A stretch of DNA of 64,000 nt from Solwaraspora sp. WMMD406 (lineage in GTDB: Bacteria; Actinomycetota; Actinomycetes; Mycobacteriales; Micromonosporaceae): positions 372,001 to 436,000 of the forward strand of contig NZ_JARUBF010000001.1 in NCBI RefSeq assembly GCF_029626025.1. The letters are read 5' to 3'. Both the position numbers and the translations under genes were made by a program. The notes under the pieces were generated by a model. The model worked only from the letters and a program-made list of their open reading frames with translations, was not told the origin of the DNA and searched no databases. This document shows positions 52,074 through 60,327 of this stretch, one piece after another (position 1 is the stretch's first letter; each line of letters begins with the position of its first letter).

Positions 52074-54203
52074 TCAGGTGGCGGGATCGTCCGGCCCGGC
52101 GAGGCGGCGCAGCGCCACCGCGCAGACCTTGAAGGCCGGCATCCGGGAGTGGCGGTCCAGGGTCGGGTCGGTCAACGCGTTGGCGCTGGCCAGGCCGCCC
52201 CAGTGGAACGGCACGAAGACGGTGTCCGGACGGATGTGCTCGGTCAGGTAGGCCCGGAACACCGCCCGGCCCCGCCGGGTGGTCAACTCGACCAGGTCGG
52301 CGGTGCCGATGCCGAGCCGGCGGGCCAGGTCGGGGTGGATCTCGGCCTTCGGGTCGCTGGCGGTGCTGGCCAGCGACGGCGCGCGGCGGGTCTGGTTGCC
52401 GCTCTGGTACTGGCCCATGATCCGGCCGGTGGTGAGCAGGTACGGGTAGCGGTGGTCGGGCAGCTCGGCCGGGTCGCGGTGCTCCACCCGGATGAACCGG
52501 GCCCGCCCGTCACCGGTGGCGAACCGTTCGGTGAACAGTCGCGGCGTACCGGGGTGGTCGTCGGTCGGGCACGGCCAGAACACTCCCTCCTCGGCTTCGA
52601 TCCGCTGGTAGCTGATGCCGGCGTAGTCGGCGATCCCGCCGGCGCTGGCCCGGCGCAGCTCGTCGTAGACGGTCTGCGGGTCGGCGGAGAAGTAGGTGCC
52701 CCGGCCGAGCCGGTCGGCGAGCGCGGCCAGCACGCTCAGGTCGTCGCGTACGCCGTCCGGTGGCGGCAGCACCCGGCGGCGGCGCAGCACCCGACCTTCC
52801 AGGTTGGTCATGGTGCCTTCCTCCTCGGCCCATTGGGCGGTCGGCAGCACCACGTCGGCGACGGCGGCGGTCTCGGAGCGGAAGATGTCCGAGACGGCGA
52901 GGAAGTCCAGCGCGGCCAGCCGGTCGGCGGCCCGGTTCCGGTCGGGTGCGGAGACCAGGATGTTGGAGGCGAACACCAGCATGGTGCGGACTCCGCCGGG
53001 GGTGCCGATCTGGTCGATCATCTCGGTGGCGGAGACCCCGGGGCCGGGTAGTTCGGCCGGGTCGACACCCCATACGGCGGCGACGTGGGCGCGGGCGGCC
53101 GGGTCGTCGATCCGCCGGTAGCCGGGCAGCTGGTCGGCCTTCTGCCCGTGTTCGCGGCCGCCCTGGCCGTTGCCCTGACCGGTGACGGTGCCGAAGCCGC
53201 TGCCGGGTCGGCCGGGCAGCCCGAGAGCGAGGGCCAGATTGATGTACGCCTGGGTGGTGTCCGTACCGCTGCTGTGTTGCTCGGCGCCGCGCGCGGTGAG
53301 GATCATCGCGGTCGGCGCGGTCGCGAGGGCGTGCACCGTACGCTGCAGCAGGTCCTCGGAGACGCCGGTGATCCGTTCCACCCGGTCCGGCCAGTAGCCG
53401 GCGACGGCGGCGCGGACGGCGGCGTAGCCGGTGGTGCGGTCGCGGATGTACGCCTCGTCGATGTAGCCGGCCCGGATGGCGATGTGCAGCAGCCCGTTGG
53501 CCAGGGCCAGGTCGGTGCCGGGTGCCACCGGCAGGTGGATGCCGGCGCCCCGGGCGGTCGCCGTACGCCGGGGGTCGGCCACGATGTGGACGGCGCCGGC
53601 GGCCCGTCCGGCGTCGAAGTACTGCATGGCCGGTGGCATCGTGTCGGCCGGGTTGCCGCCGACGACGAGTACGGCGCGGGCGTCGGCGATGTCGGCGAGT
53701 GGGAACGGCAGGCCCCGGTCGATGCCGAAGGCCCGGTTGCCGGCGGTGGCCGCCGAGGACATGCAGAACCGGCCGTTGTAGTCGATGTGCGGGGTGCGCA
53801 GCCCGATCCGGGCGAATTTGCCCAGCTGGTACGCCTTTTCGTTGGTCAGCCCGCCGCCGCCGAACAGGCCGACGCTGGCCGGCCCGTACCGGTGCTGGCT
53901 GGTCTGGATCGCGGCGGTGATCCGATGGAGGGCCTCGTCCCAGCCGGCCGGACGCAGCGGGCTGCGTCGGTCGGCCGGGTCTGCCCGCACCAGCGGGGTG
54001 AGCAGCCGGTCCGGGTGGTCGAGCAGTTCGGGCGCGCTCCAGCCTTTGGCGCACAGTCCGCCCTGGTTGGTGGGGAAGTCGGCTGGCTCGATGACGGGTG
54101 GTCGGGGCGGTGCCGGCCACATCCGTACCCCGCACTGCAGGGAGCAGTACGGGCAGTGGGTCGGCACACCCCCGCCGAGGTCGGGACTACCGGGGTCGCC
54201 CAT
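52074..54203 (-). CDS. nasA: Assimilatory nitrate reductase catalytic subunit (molybdopterin oxidoreductase)
   Basis: 709 residues. The N-terminal [4Fe-4S] motif is HCPYCSLQCGVRMW with the fourth Cys in GGLCAKGW. Molybdopterin motifs include GGGGLTNEKAYQLGKFAR, YNGRFCMSSAATAGNRAFG, and VVLPTAQWAEEEGTMTNLEGR. The C-terminal molydop-binding domain has TGRIMGQYQSGNQTRR. It reduces nitrate to nitrite. The length fits NasA-type single-subunit enzymes without the C-terminal BFD domain. First gene of the nasA - small gene - nirB - nirD operon. Confidence 0.95.
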   Translation of the reverse strand: MGDPGSPDLGGGVPTHCPYCSLQCGVRMWPAPPRPPVIEPADFPTNQGGLCAKGWSAPELLDHPDRLLTPLVRADPADRRSPLRPAGWDEALHRITAAIQTSQHRYGPASVGLFGGGGLTNEKAYQLGKFARIGLRTPHIDYNGRFCMSSAATAGNRAFGIDRGLPFPLADIADARAVLVVGGNPADTMPPAMQYFDAGRAAGAVHIVADPRRTATARGAGIHLPVAPGTDLALANGLLHIAIRAGYIDEAYIRDRTTGYAAVRAAVAGYWPDRVERITGVSEDLLQRTVHALATAPTAMILTARGAEQHSSGTDTTQAYINLALALGLPGRPGSGFGTVTGQGNGQGGREHGQKADQLPGYRRIDDPAARAHVAAVWGVDPAELPGPGVSATEMIDQIGTPGGVRTMLVFASNILVSAPDRNRAADRLAALDFLAVSDIFRSETAAVADVVLPTAQWAEEEGTMTNLEGRVLRRRRVLPPPDGVRDDLSVLAALADRLGRGTYFSADPQTVYDELRRASAGGIADYAGISYQRIEAEEGVFWPCPTDDHPGTPRLFTERFATGDGRARFIRVEHRDPAELPDHRYPYLLTTGRIMGQYQSGNQTRRAPSLASTASDPKAEIHPDLARRLGIGTADLVELTTRRGRAVFRAYLTEHIRPDTVFVPFHWGGLASANALTDPTLDRHSRMPAFKVCAVALRRLAGPDDPAT

Positions 54204-54225
54204 TGCCCGATACTCATCAATCGAC

Positions 54226-54252
54226 GTTGCACTATCGTGTTGCTCGGGTCAC
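54226..54252 (-). promoter_or_regulatory. Possible GlnR box upstream of nasA
   Basis: On the minus strand the order is GTGAC, 6 nt, AACAC, 6 nt, GCAAC. This fits the GlnR pattern of alternating gTnAC and GaAAc half sites at 11-bp steps. It ends 23 bp from the nasA start. GlnR controls nitrate assimilation genes in actinomycetes, so the place is right, but the half sites are imperfect. Confidence 0.35.
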
Positions 54253-54321
54253 GTCGCTGTTGCCAGGTCTTGTCGCACTCGCCGCCGTGGATGTGATCCA
54301 GTCACCGGGCGGCGCTATCCG

Positions 54322-55257
54322 TCAGCGCGGATATTGGTCGGCCGGCGGTGGCGCGGCGAAGGTGTCGCGCAGCGCCGGATCGAGCGGCCGACCGGTCACC
54401 GGTTCGATGAACAGCTCGGCCAGGAGGACGTCGGCGAGGTGGTCCGGGGCGAGACCGGACTCCTTGCCGCCGAGCGCCTGCAGCACACCGCCAAGCCGCA
54501 GGCCGGCCCGGACCGCCCCGGCCGGCAGGCGGGTCACCCGACGGGGCCGGCCGACCGCCGCCGCGATCCGCGTGATCATCTCGTGCCAGGTAAGGTTCTC
54601 GTCGGCGACCGGGATGTCCGTGCCGCGCGCATGCTCCAGCGCGTCGACCGCGACCTCGGCGACACTGCGGGCCGAGATCGCGGCGGTTCCGCCGACCGGT
54701 ACGAGCAGGGGTGCCCCCGACCGCGCCCACCGGTCCAGCGGGCCGGCCCAGTTGGGCAGCCGGTCACCGGCCCGGCCGAAGACGAAGGGCAGTTCCAGCA
54801 CCGCGACCGGCAGGTCGGGCCCGGCCGCCGCCCGCGCCTGCGCGGCCTGCTCCAGTCGGCACCGGATGTACGCGTGACGGTCGGCGAGCCGCCACTGCGG
54901 ACGCAGCCGGTCGACGTAGGTGTAGTAGGAGCCGAGGATCACCCCGCGAGTGACCCCGGCGTCGCGGGTGGCGGTGAACGCGCGCGCCACGGGGTCGACG
55001 ATCTCGCGGCGGAGTACGGGAAGGATCGGCTTGCGGAGCACCCGCTGCTCGTCCGCGCGGCTGCCGTACACGATGCCGTCCTGGCCGGCGAGCAGTGGCC
55101 GCAGGTCGTCGACCGAGGCGGTCTCGACGTCGAGCACGTGGTCGACGCCGGCGCGCGGGGTCCGCGCCACCGTGGTCACGACGTGGTCCCGCTCGCGCAG
55201 CACGTCCACGACGTGGGTGCCGATGAGGCCCGTTCCACCTACCACGAGAATGCGCAC
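54322..55257 (-). CDS. NAD-dependent epimerase/dehydratase family protein
   Basis: 311 residues from a GTG at 55257. Rossmann start VRILVVGGTGLIGTHVVDVL; extended SDR features are seen in ATRDAGVTRGVILGSYYTYV and a Ser-x-Tyr pattern. The C-terminal part is NLTWHEMITRIAAAVGRP. The expected YxxxK is replaced by a less clear segment, so the catalytic class is uncertain. It may act on a nucleotide sugar or be an atypical SDR. It follows the other NAD(P)-binding gene by 32 bp on the same strand; the two probably form an operon driven from the divergent promoter with TetR. Confidence 0.85.
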   Translation of the reverse strand: MRILVVGGTGLIGTHVVDVLRERDHVVTTVARTPRAGVDHVLDVETASVDDLRPLLAGQDGIVYGSRADEQRVLRKPILPVLRREIVDPVARAFTATRDAGVTRGVILGSYYTYVDRLRPQWRLADRHAYIRCRLEQAAQARAAAGPDLPVAVLELPFVFGRAGDRLPNWAGPLDRWARSGAPLLVPVGGTAAISARSVAEVAVDALEHARGTDIPVADENLTWHEMITRIAAAVGRPRRVTRLPAGAVRAGLRLGGVLQALGGKESGLAPDHLADVLLAELFIEPVTGRPLDPALRDTFAAPPPADQYPR

Positions 55258-55289
55258 GTCGCATCGTCCACTGCGGATGCCGTCCCTTG

Positions 55290-56252
55290 TCAAGCCGTGG
55301 TGGCGCTCTGGTCGGCCAGCGCCCCGCCGACCGGCGTGCCGCCGAGCAGGGCGACGGCCTCGCGCAGCGCCGCGTCGATCGGCTGGTGCCGCAGGCCGAA
55401 GGTGGCGGTGGCGGCGGTGGAGTCCATGACGAACGGCCGCGCGAACTGGTAGGCGGTGGTCCGCAGTTCGCGCAGCATCGGGGAGAACAGGCCGGTGGCG
55501 TACACGATCGGACCGGGGATGGCGGTGAGCTTCGGCGCGGGTGCCCCGGCCACATCCGTGAAGCGGGTGGCGAGTTGCCGGATGGTCAGCGGCGGCGCGC
55601 TGGGGGTGTGCCAGGCGCGGTTCCAGGCCCGCTGGTCGGTGGCGGCGGCGACCAACATGGCCGCCATGTCGTTGGTCGAGGTCCAGGTGTGCGGTACGTC
55701 GAGCGGTGCCGGCACGAAGGCGCGGCGGCCGGCGAGCAGCGGCGCGCCGAGCACGTTGGTGAAGATCGACTGGGCCTGCAGGTAGTCGCTGCCCCGGACC
55801 TCGGTGACCGCGCGGATCCGGCCGGCGCGCTGGGCGGCGAGGGCGGCGCGCCAGATGTCGGCCCGCATGGCCAGCTTGGGGTGGCGGGCGGCGAGCGGGG
55901 TCTGTTCGGTCATCGGGTCGGTGACCTCGCCGTAGCCGTACAGGCAGCCGGCGATGACCAGTGGGGCGCCGGAGCGTTCGGCGGCGGTGAGCAGGGCGGC
56001 GGCCATCGGCGGCCAGTCGGTGAGCCAGCGGTGGTAGGCCGGGTTGAGGCAGTTGTAGATGGCGGTGACGCCGTTGGCGAGGCTGGCGAGCCGGTCGGCG
56101 TCGGTGGCGTCGGCGGCGATCCGCTCCACCTGCGGGTGGGTCGGGCCACGGCCGGAGCGGCTGACGATCCGGACCTGCTCGCCCCGGTCGGCCAGGTGGC
56201 GTGCGGTGGTGGTGCCGACCATGCCGGCGCCGAGGATCAGGTGTACGGACAC
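55290..56252 (-). CDS. Atypical SDR, NAD(P)H-binding protein
   Basis: 320 residues from a GTG at 56252. Nucleotide-binding start HLILGAGMVGTTTARHLADRG, then VSRSGRG, a common NADP-preferring feature. NCLNPAYHRWLTDWPPMAAAL, GCLYGYGEV and TWTSTNDMAAMLVAA match the atypical-SDR family also described as NAD-dependent epimerases. Its start region carries the left TetR operator, so it is the likely TetR target. The substrate is unknown; the TetR ligand may be its substrate. Confidence 0.86.
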   Translation of the reverse strand: MSVHLILGAGMVGTTTARHLADRGEQVRIVSRSGRGPTHPQVERIAADATDADRLASLANGVTAIYNCLNPAYHRWLTDWPPMAAALLTAAERSGAPLVIAGCLYGYGEVTDPMTEQTPLAARHPKLAMRADIWRAALAAQRAGRIRAVTEVRGSDYLQAQSIFTNVLGAPLLAGRRAFVPAPLDVPHTWTSTNDMAAMLVAAATDQRAWNRAWHTPSAPPLTIRQLATRFTDVAGAPAPKLTAIPGPIVYATGLFSPMLRELRTTAYQFARPFVMDSTAATATFGLRHQPIDAALREAVALLGGTPVGGALADQSATTA

Positions 56253-56272
56253 TGGAGTCTCCTCTGCTCATC

Positions 56273-56287
56273 GAGAGCACCGCTCTC
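56273..56287. promoter_or_regulatory. TetR operator O1
   Basis: GAGAGC-ACC-GCTCTC, a perfect palindrome with a 3-nt centre, 21 bp upstream of the SDR start codon. Confidence 0.75.
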
Positions 56288-56326
56288 TGGTGAGTTTGAT
56301 GCTCTCCCATCGGGTCGATGTTCGTC

Positions 56327-56341
56327 AAGAGCACTGCTCTC
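56327..56341. promoter_or_regulatory. TetR operator O2
   Basis: AAGAGC-ACT-GCTCTC, the same palindrome with one outer mismatch, 24 bp upstream of the TetR start. The centres of O1 and O2 are 54 bp apart, and the divergent promoters must lie between or over them. Confidence 0.75.
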
Positions 56342-56364
56342 GGAAGTGTGCGACACTCACTGGC

Positions 56365-57057
56365 ATGCCAGCCGCCGCCATCCGGGCCCGAGCCCGGGCC
56401 GAAATGATCACCGAAATCAAGGCGATCGCCCGCCGTCAGCTCGCCACCGACGGCGCGAACCTGTCGCTGCGGGCGGTCGCCCGCGACATGGGGATGGTCT
56501 CGTCGGCGATCTACCGCTACTTCCCGAGCCGCGACGACCTGCTCACCGCGCTCATCGTGGACGGCTACCACGCCCTCGCCGCCGACGCCGAAGCCGCCGA
56601 CGAGGAGGTCGGCGACCGGGCCGACCTGCGCGGCCGGTGGCTCGCCGTCTGCCACGCGATCCGCCGGTGGGCGCTGGCCCACCCCGCCGAGTACGCCCTG
56701 CTCTTCGGCAGCCCGGTACCCGGCTACGCCGCCCCGGCGGAAACCACCACGACGGCCGTACGGATTCCGACCGTCCTGATCCGGATCCTCGTCGACGGCG
56801 TCGCCGCCGGCCTGCTGGTCGACACTGGCGGCGAGAGCCTGCCCGGCCCGGTCCACGCCGACCTCGCCGCCGTCCGCGACGCGCTCTTTCCCGGGCTGCC
56901 CGAGACCCTGCTCGCCGGCGGCGCCCTAGGCTGGACCCAGTGTTTCGGCTCGGTCAGCTTCGAACTCTTCGGCCACCTCGACGGCACCATCCGCGCCCGC
57001 GAGGAATACTTCGACCACCAGATGCGGCAGATGGCGCACCTGATCGGGCTGCCCTGA
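56365..57057 (+). CDS. TetR family transcriptional regulator
   Basis: 230 residues from the ATG at 56365. The DNA-binding part is ARAEMITEIKAIARRQLATD, then LSLRAVARDMGMVSSAIYRYFPSRDDLLTALI. The C-terminal part (WTQCFGSVSFELFGHLDG) is the TetR_C_33-like ligand domain seen in many actinobacteria. Divergent from the SDR pair with two palindromic operators between, so autoregulation and control of the SDR genes are likely. Confidence 0.93.
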   Translation: MPAAAIRARARAEMITEIKAIARRQLATDGANLSLRAVARDMGMVSSAIYRYFPSRDDLLTALIVDGYHALAADAEAADEEVGDRADLRGRWLAVCHAIRRWALAHPAEYALLFGSPVPGYAAPAETTTTAVRIPTVLIRILVDGVAAGLLVDTGGESLPGPVHADLAAVRDALFPGLPETLLAGGALGWTQCFGSVSFELFGHLDGTIRAREEYFDHQMRQMAHLIGLP

Positions 57058-57060
57058 CAG

Positions 57061-57126
57061 GGCCTGCGCCCTGCGTTGGTGAGGCCTGCCGGCTCGGTTG
57101 GTGAGACCTGCTGGCTCAGTCGGTGA
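57061..57126. repeat. 22-bp tandem repeat, three diverged copies, over a stop codon
   Basis: Units start at 57061, 57083 and 57105 (GGCCTGCGCCCTGCGTTGGT plus GA is the first). The third contains the stop of the hydrolase gene (57116); the first begins 3 bp after the TetR stop. Confidence 0.8.
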
Positions 57127-58396
57127 GGAAGGCGTCGATCTGCGCCAGGAACTCCGGCCACGCCGGCTCGGACGCGGTGAGCAGATGGTTACGACTGTCC
57201 AGCAGGACCAGTTGGCTGTCCGGGATGAGCGTGGCCAGTTCGGTGGCCTGCGAGGTCGGCACCCGCAGGTCGTCGCGGGAATGCAAAATCAGGGTCGGGC
57301 ACCGTACCCGGTGGGCGATGTCCGACACGTCGATCTTGGCGAACTCCTCCAGGAAGCGGACCCCGTTGGCCGGTGACGTGGTCCGCCGCTGGAAGTTGAT
57401 GAACTCCTCCAGCTCCTCCGGGGTGCCCTCCGGCAGGAACTGGGCGGCGAACACCCCGAGAAAGCTCGGATCCTGATGGGTCCAGCCGATCCGGGCCAGA
57501 TCCAGATCGAGTGCGGCTTCGTCCCGCTCGGCCTGGTCACGCGCCCGGACCTGCCGACCCCGGGCGTACGCCCCGGCGAGGATCAGCCGGCTGACCCGTT
57601 CCGGGTGCCGGACGGCGTAGGCCACCGCGACCGCGCCGCCCTGCGACACCCCGAGCAGCGGAAACCGGTCGAGCCCGATGGCGTCGGCCAAGGTTTCGAG
57701 ATCGTCCACCCAGTCGTCGAACGTGAAGCTCGGCACCTCCCAGTCCGACATGCCGCACCCCCGCTCGTCGTAGCGGATCAGCTGCCGGTCACGGGCCAGA
57801 CCGCTGAGCCAGTGCGACCACACCGGGGTGGACCACTCCAGATCCAGGTGGGTCATCCAGTTGGCCGCCTTCAGCAGCGGGGGACCCGATCCGACGGTGG
57901 CGTAGGCGATGCGGGTGCCGTCGGCGGCCTGGCAGAACCGGACGACCTGACGGTCCGCGCCTATCGGCTGGCCAGCAGCCGGTGGACGTGCCACCTCCGG
58001 GCTCGCGGCCGGCGGGCTCGCGGCCGATGGCCGGCCGCCGGGCTCCGGCTCGGATCCGGGCGTACGGTGGTCGTCACGGGCCGCCGTCGCCTGGCCGACG
58101 AACTGGTAGCCCCGCCGATGCACGGTACGGATCAGCCGCTGCTGGCGACCGGTGTCGCCGATGGCCAGTCGGGCGCTGCGCAGCGCGGTGGTGAGTGCCG
58201 CTTCGCTGACGAAGCGATCTCCCCACACCTCGTCGAGCAGTTCGTTCTTTGGCACGACCCGATCCTGGTGCTCGATCAGGTAGTGCAACAGATCGAGGGC
58301 GCGCGGCTCGACGTGGACCGGCACGTCGGCTCGACACAGCTGATAGCGGGCCATGTCCAGTGCGTACTCGCCGAAGCGGTAGGTGTCACCGGCCAT
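57116..58396 (-). CDS. Winged-helix DNA-binding domain fused to an alpha/beta hydrolase
   Basis: 426 residues from the ATG at 58396; upstream codons to 58498 lack coding character. Residues about 1-100 are an OmpR/PhoB-type winged helix (FGEYALDMARYQL, VEPRALDLLHYLIEHQDRVVPK, ALTTALRSARLAIGDTG, IRTVHRRGYQFVG). After a Pro/Ala linker comes an alpha/beta hydrolase (about 150-425). Its nucleophile is the Ser of LLGVSQGGAVAV, the acid probably the Asp of LHSRDDLRVP, and the base the His of DSRNHLL. The combination suggests a regulator that senses a small molecule, or an enzyme tethered to DNA. The gene is complete; its target is unknown. Confidence 0.88.
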   Translation of the reverse strand: MAGDTYRFGEYALDMARYQLCRADVPVHVEPRALDLLHYLIEHQDRVVPKNELLDEVWGDRFVSEAALTTALRSARLAIGDTGRQQRLIRTVHRRGYQFVGQATAARDDHRTPGSEPEPGGRPSAASPPAASPEVARPPAAGQPIGADRQVVRFCQAADGTRIAYATVGSGPPLLKAANWMTHLDLEWSTPVWSHWLSGLARDRQLIRYDERGCGMSDWEVPSFTFDDWVDDLETLADAIGLDRFPLLGVSQGGAVAVAYAVRHPERVSRLILAGAYARGRQVRARDQAERDEAALDLDLARIGWTHQDPSFLGVFAAQFLPEGTPEELEEFINFQRRTTSPANGVRFLEEFAKIDVSDIAHRVRCPTLILHSRDDLRVPTSQATELATLIPDSQLVLLDSRNHLLTASEPAWPEFLAQIDAFLTD

Positions 58397-58651
58397 CGGC
58401 GTAGCGTACCCGGCCGCCGTACCCTGCGGGCCGGCTGGATGATCTTGGCGGTCACACACAGGCTCAGCACCGGCGCATGATCGACCTCCGTGGATCACAT
58501 CGAGGAATCTGCTTGAATCCCGACCGTTTCTGTGTACAGTTCTTGTCAGTGGGAGCGTCGCGCAGAGGTCGAATCGGATTCCTCATTTCTCCCTCAAGAA
58601 AAACCCAACCTCTCCTCAGGTATCCATTCATCGCGGTCAACAGACTCACCC

Positions 58652-59869
58652 ATGACATCCGTTCATCGTCACAAGACGTTCCGGGCCGCGCGTACGGCCG
58701 CCGCGCTCGCCGTGCTGATGCTGGGTCCGATGCTCGCCGTCAGCACCCCCGCTGCCGCCTCCGCCACCGTGCCCACGGCGGAGATGGCCGACTGTCTGCT
58801 CTACGAGTCGAGCGACCAGCTGGCCTGCTACCGCGACTTTCGGACCGCAATGAAGGTGGCGACGGCCGGGGCGGTCACCGACGCCCCGCGCGACGGCAGC
58901 CGACTCGACGCCGCGACCACCGAGCGGATCGCCGCCGCTGGCGAGACCGCCACCCGCGCCATGGCAGCCGGTACGGCCGCAGCCGCCCCGGTGGTGCTCG
59001 GAGTCGCGTACAAGAACGCTGACTTCACCGGCGGCACGCTCAACCTGATCTCGACCACCGGCACCTGCAGCGGCGGCAACCGCTACTTCTTCAACAGCTT
59101 CTCCAAGGGCGTCTTCAACGACGCGATCAGCTCGTTCAAGAACCTCACCGACTGTGCGAGCAACTACTACCTCGACGCCAACCCCACCGGCACCCACCAC
59201 ATGTGGTACTCCAACGACCAGCTCGCACAGGTGCCCGCCGACGACCAGTACAGCTCGGTCGAGTTCTGGGACGGCCCGTCCCGCCAGGAACTCTTCGACC
59301 GCTGTGACAGCCGCGCCGAATACTGCCGGTTCGAGCCGACAGCGGCGGTGACCGAGAGTGCGGCCGGCTTCCGTGAGGTGGCCCGACACTGGAACTGCAC
59401 CCCGTACGACAACAACCTGTCGGTCGAGTGGTCCGACACCACCGGCGGGTCGATCTCCATGGCCACTGAGGTCAGCGCGACGGCCAGCTTCGGCATCGGC
59501 GCGCTGGGCAACGTGTCGGCGAGCATCAGCCAGAGCATCGGCCGGGAGTGGAATTGGGAGTCGACCGTCTCCCGAACCACGTCGCTCGACGCCGGTCCGA
59601 TGGGCTGGGCCGCGCTGGACCGCAGCCCCAAGCTGCAGACCGTGCAAGGCACGATCGAGATGAAGCTGAAGAACAGCGCCTGGGGCCGCAAGGAGTGGCA
59701 CATCTGGGACTTCAAGGCGACCGTCGAGGTCCCCGGCCACCTGGGCGTCACCCGGTCCCGGGGCGGCCCGATGACCGAGGCCGAGATCGCCGCGCTCTGC
59801 ACCGACCCGGCCCGCCGAGCCGCCGCGCCGACCCGTTTCGAGACCCGTCACGAGCTCGCCGACGCCTGA
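58652..59869 (+). CDS. Secreted protein with crystallin-like and possible pore-forming-like regions
   Basis: 405 residues from the ATG at 58652. Signal peptide (TAAALAVLMLGPMLAVSTPAAA). Residues about 110-210 resemble a beta/gamma-crystallin fold (VLGVAYKNADFTGGTLNLIS, FKNLTDCASNYYLDANPTG), with paired cysteines. Residues about 255-380 are a run of alternating Ser/Thr-rich strands (ISMATEVSATASFGIGALG, NVSASISQSIGREWNWES) and WGRKEWHIWDFKATVEVPG. This recalls aerolysin/ETX-type beta-pore toxins or the insecticidal-type beta-strand region. The similarity is judged by eye only. No immunity or transport gene is recognised nearby. Confidence 0.65.
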   Translation: MTSVHRHKTFRAARTAAALAVLMLGPMLAVSTPAAASATVPTAEMADCLLYESSDQLACYRDFRTAMKVATAGAVTDAPRDGSRLDAATTERIAAAGETATRAMAAGTAAAAPVVLGVAYKNADFTGGTLNLISTTGTCSGGNRYFFNSFSKGVFNDAISSFKNLTDCASNYYLDANPTGTHHMWYSNDQLAQVPADDQYSSVEFWDGPSRQELFDRCDSRAEYCRFEPTAAVTESAAGFREVARHWNCTPYDNNLSVEWSDTTGGSISMATEVSATASFGIGALGNVSASISQSIGREWNWESTVSRTTSLDAGPMGWAALDRSPKLQTVQGTIEMKLKNSAWGRKEWHIWDFKATVEVPGHLGVTRSRGGPMTEAEIAALCTDPARRAAAPTRFETRHELADA

Positions 59870-59879
59870 TTGCAGACGG

Positions 59880-60275
59880 GTGTCCCGGGGTGTCTGTCAG
59901 CGCGCTGCCGGACACCTTGGTGGCGGCAAAGAACTCTCGCGCGGCTTCACGCAAATCACTTGGACCGGAGATGGTGCCGAGATCATTGAGGCATCACCAC
60001 CATCCGACCTGGCGGGAAACAACTGCGCCAGTTGGACAATTGGGCTGTCTACACACATTGGACTTTCATACGCTGTCCCACTATGCGATGATGGCTGGGA
60101 TGTAACCTGGAATCAGACACTTCATAAGGTCGAGTGGCACGGGGGCAGTGCAGGAGGAGAGTCCGACACACGAAGCGCATCCGGCGCTAACACCGCCCGC
60201 CTGCCCTGGACTACCACAAGAGTCCGCATGAATTTCTTGATCGGTTGGACGTACTCCTGTCTTTTCTCCTGTTGA
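59880..60275 (+). CDS. Doubtful ORF in a low-GC segment, possible remnant of a secreted protein
   Basis: 131 codons from a GTG at 59880. The latter part (ITWTGDGAEIIEASPPSDLA, SWTIGLSTHIGLSYAVPLCD, WNQTLHKVEWHGG) looks protein-like, with paired Cys and many Trp, but the first 25 codons do not. Base composition here is visibly lower in G+C than either neighbour, and third positions are not strongly G/C. It could be a transferred fragment or a decayed gene. There is no ribosome site. Otherwise this 458-bp interval holds only the terminator that follows. Confidence 0.3.
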   Translation: MSRGVCQRAAGHLGGGKELSRGFTQITWTGDGAEIIEASPPSDLAGNNCASWTIGLSTHIGLSYAVPLCDDGWDVTWNQTLHKVEWHGGSAGGESDTRSASGANTARLPWTTTRVRMNFLIGWTYSCLFSC

Positions 60276-60286
60276 CAGTCAAAGAT

Positions 60287-60319
60287 TGTCCCCGCAGCCA
60301 CCGGGTGGTTGCGGGGACA
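60287..60319 (+). terminator. Terminator hairpin
   Basis: TGTCCCCGCAGCCACC (60287-60302) pairs with 60304-60319 with one mismatch; the apex (CCACC/GGTGG) opens as the loop. It lies 9 bp before the lipoprotein start. Confidence 0.75.
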
Positions 60320-60327
60320 CACAAGTC

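Noticed and set aside
54322-56856. Single 844-codon minus-strand gene
   Set aside because: The upstream part is a shadow of the SDR gene at 55290-56252 and of TetR; only 54322-55257 is coherent protein.
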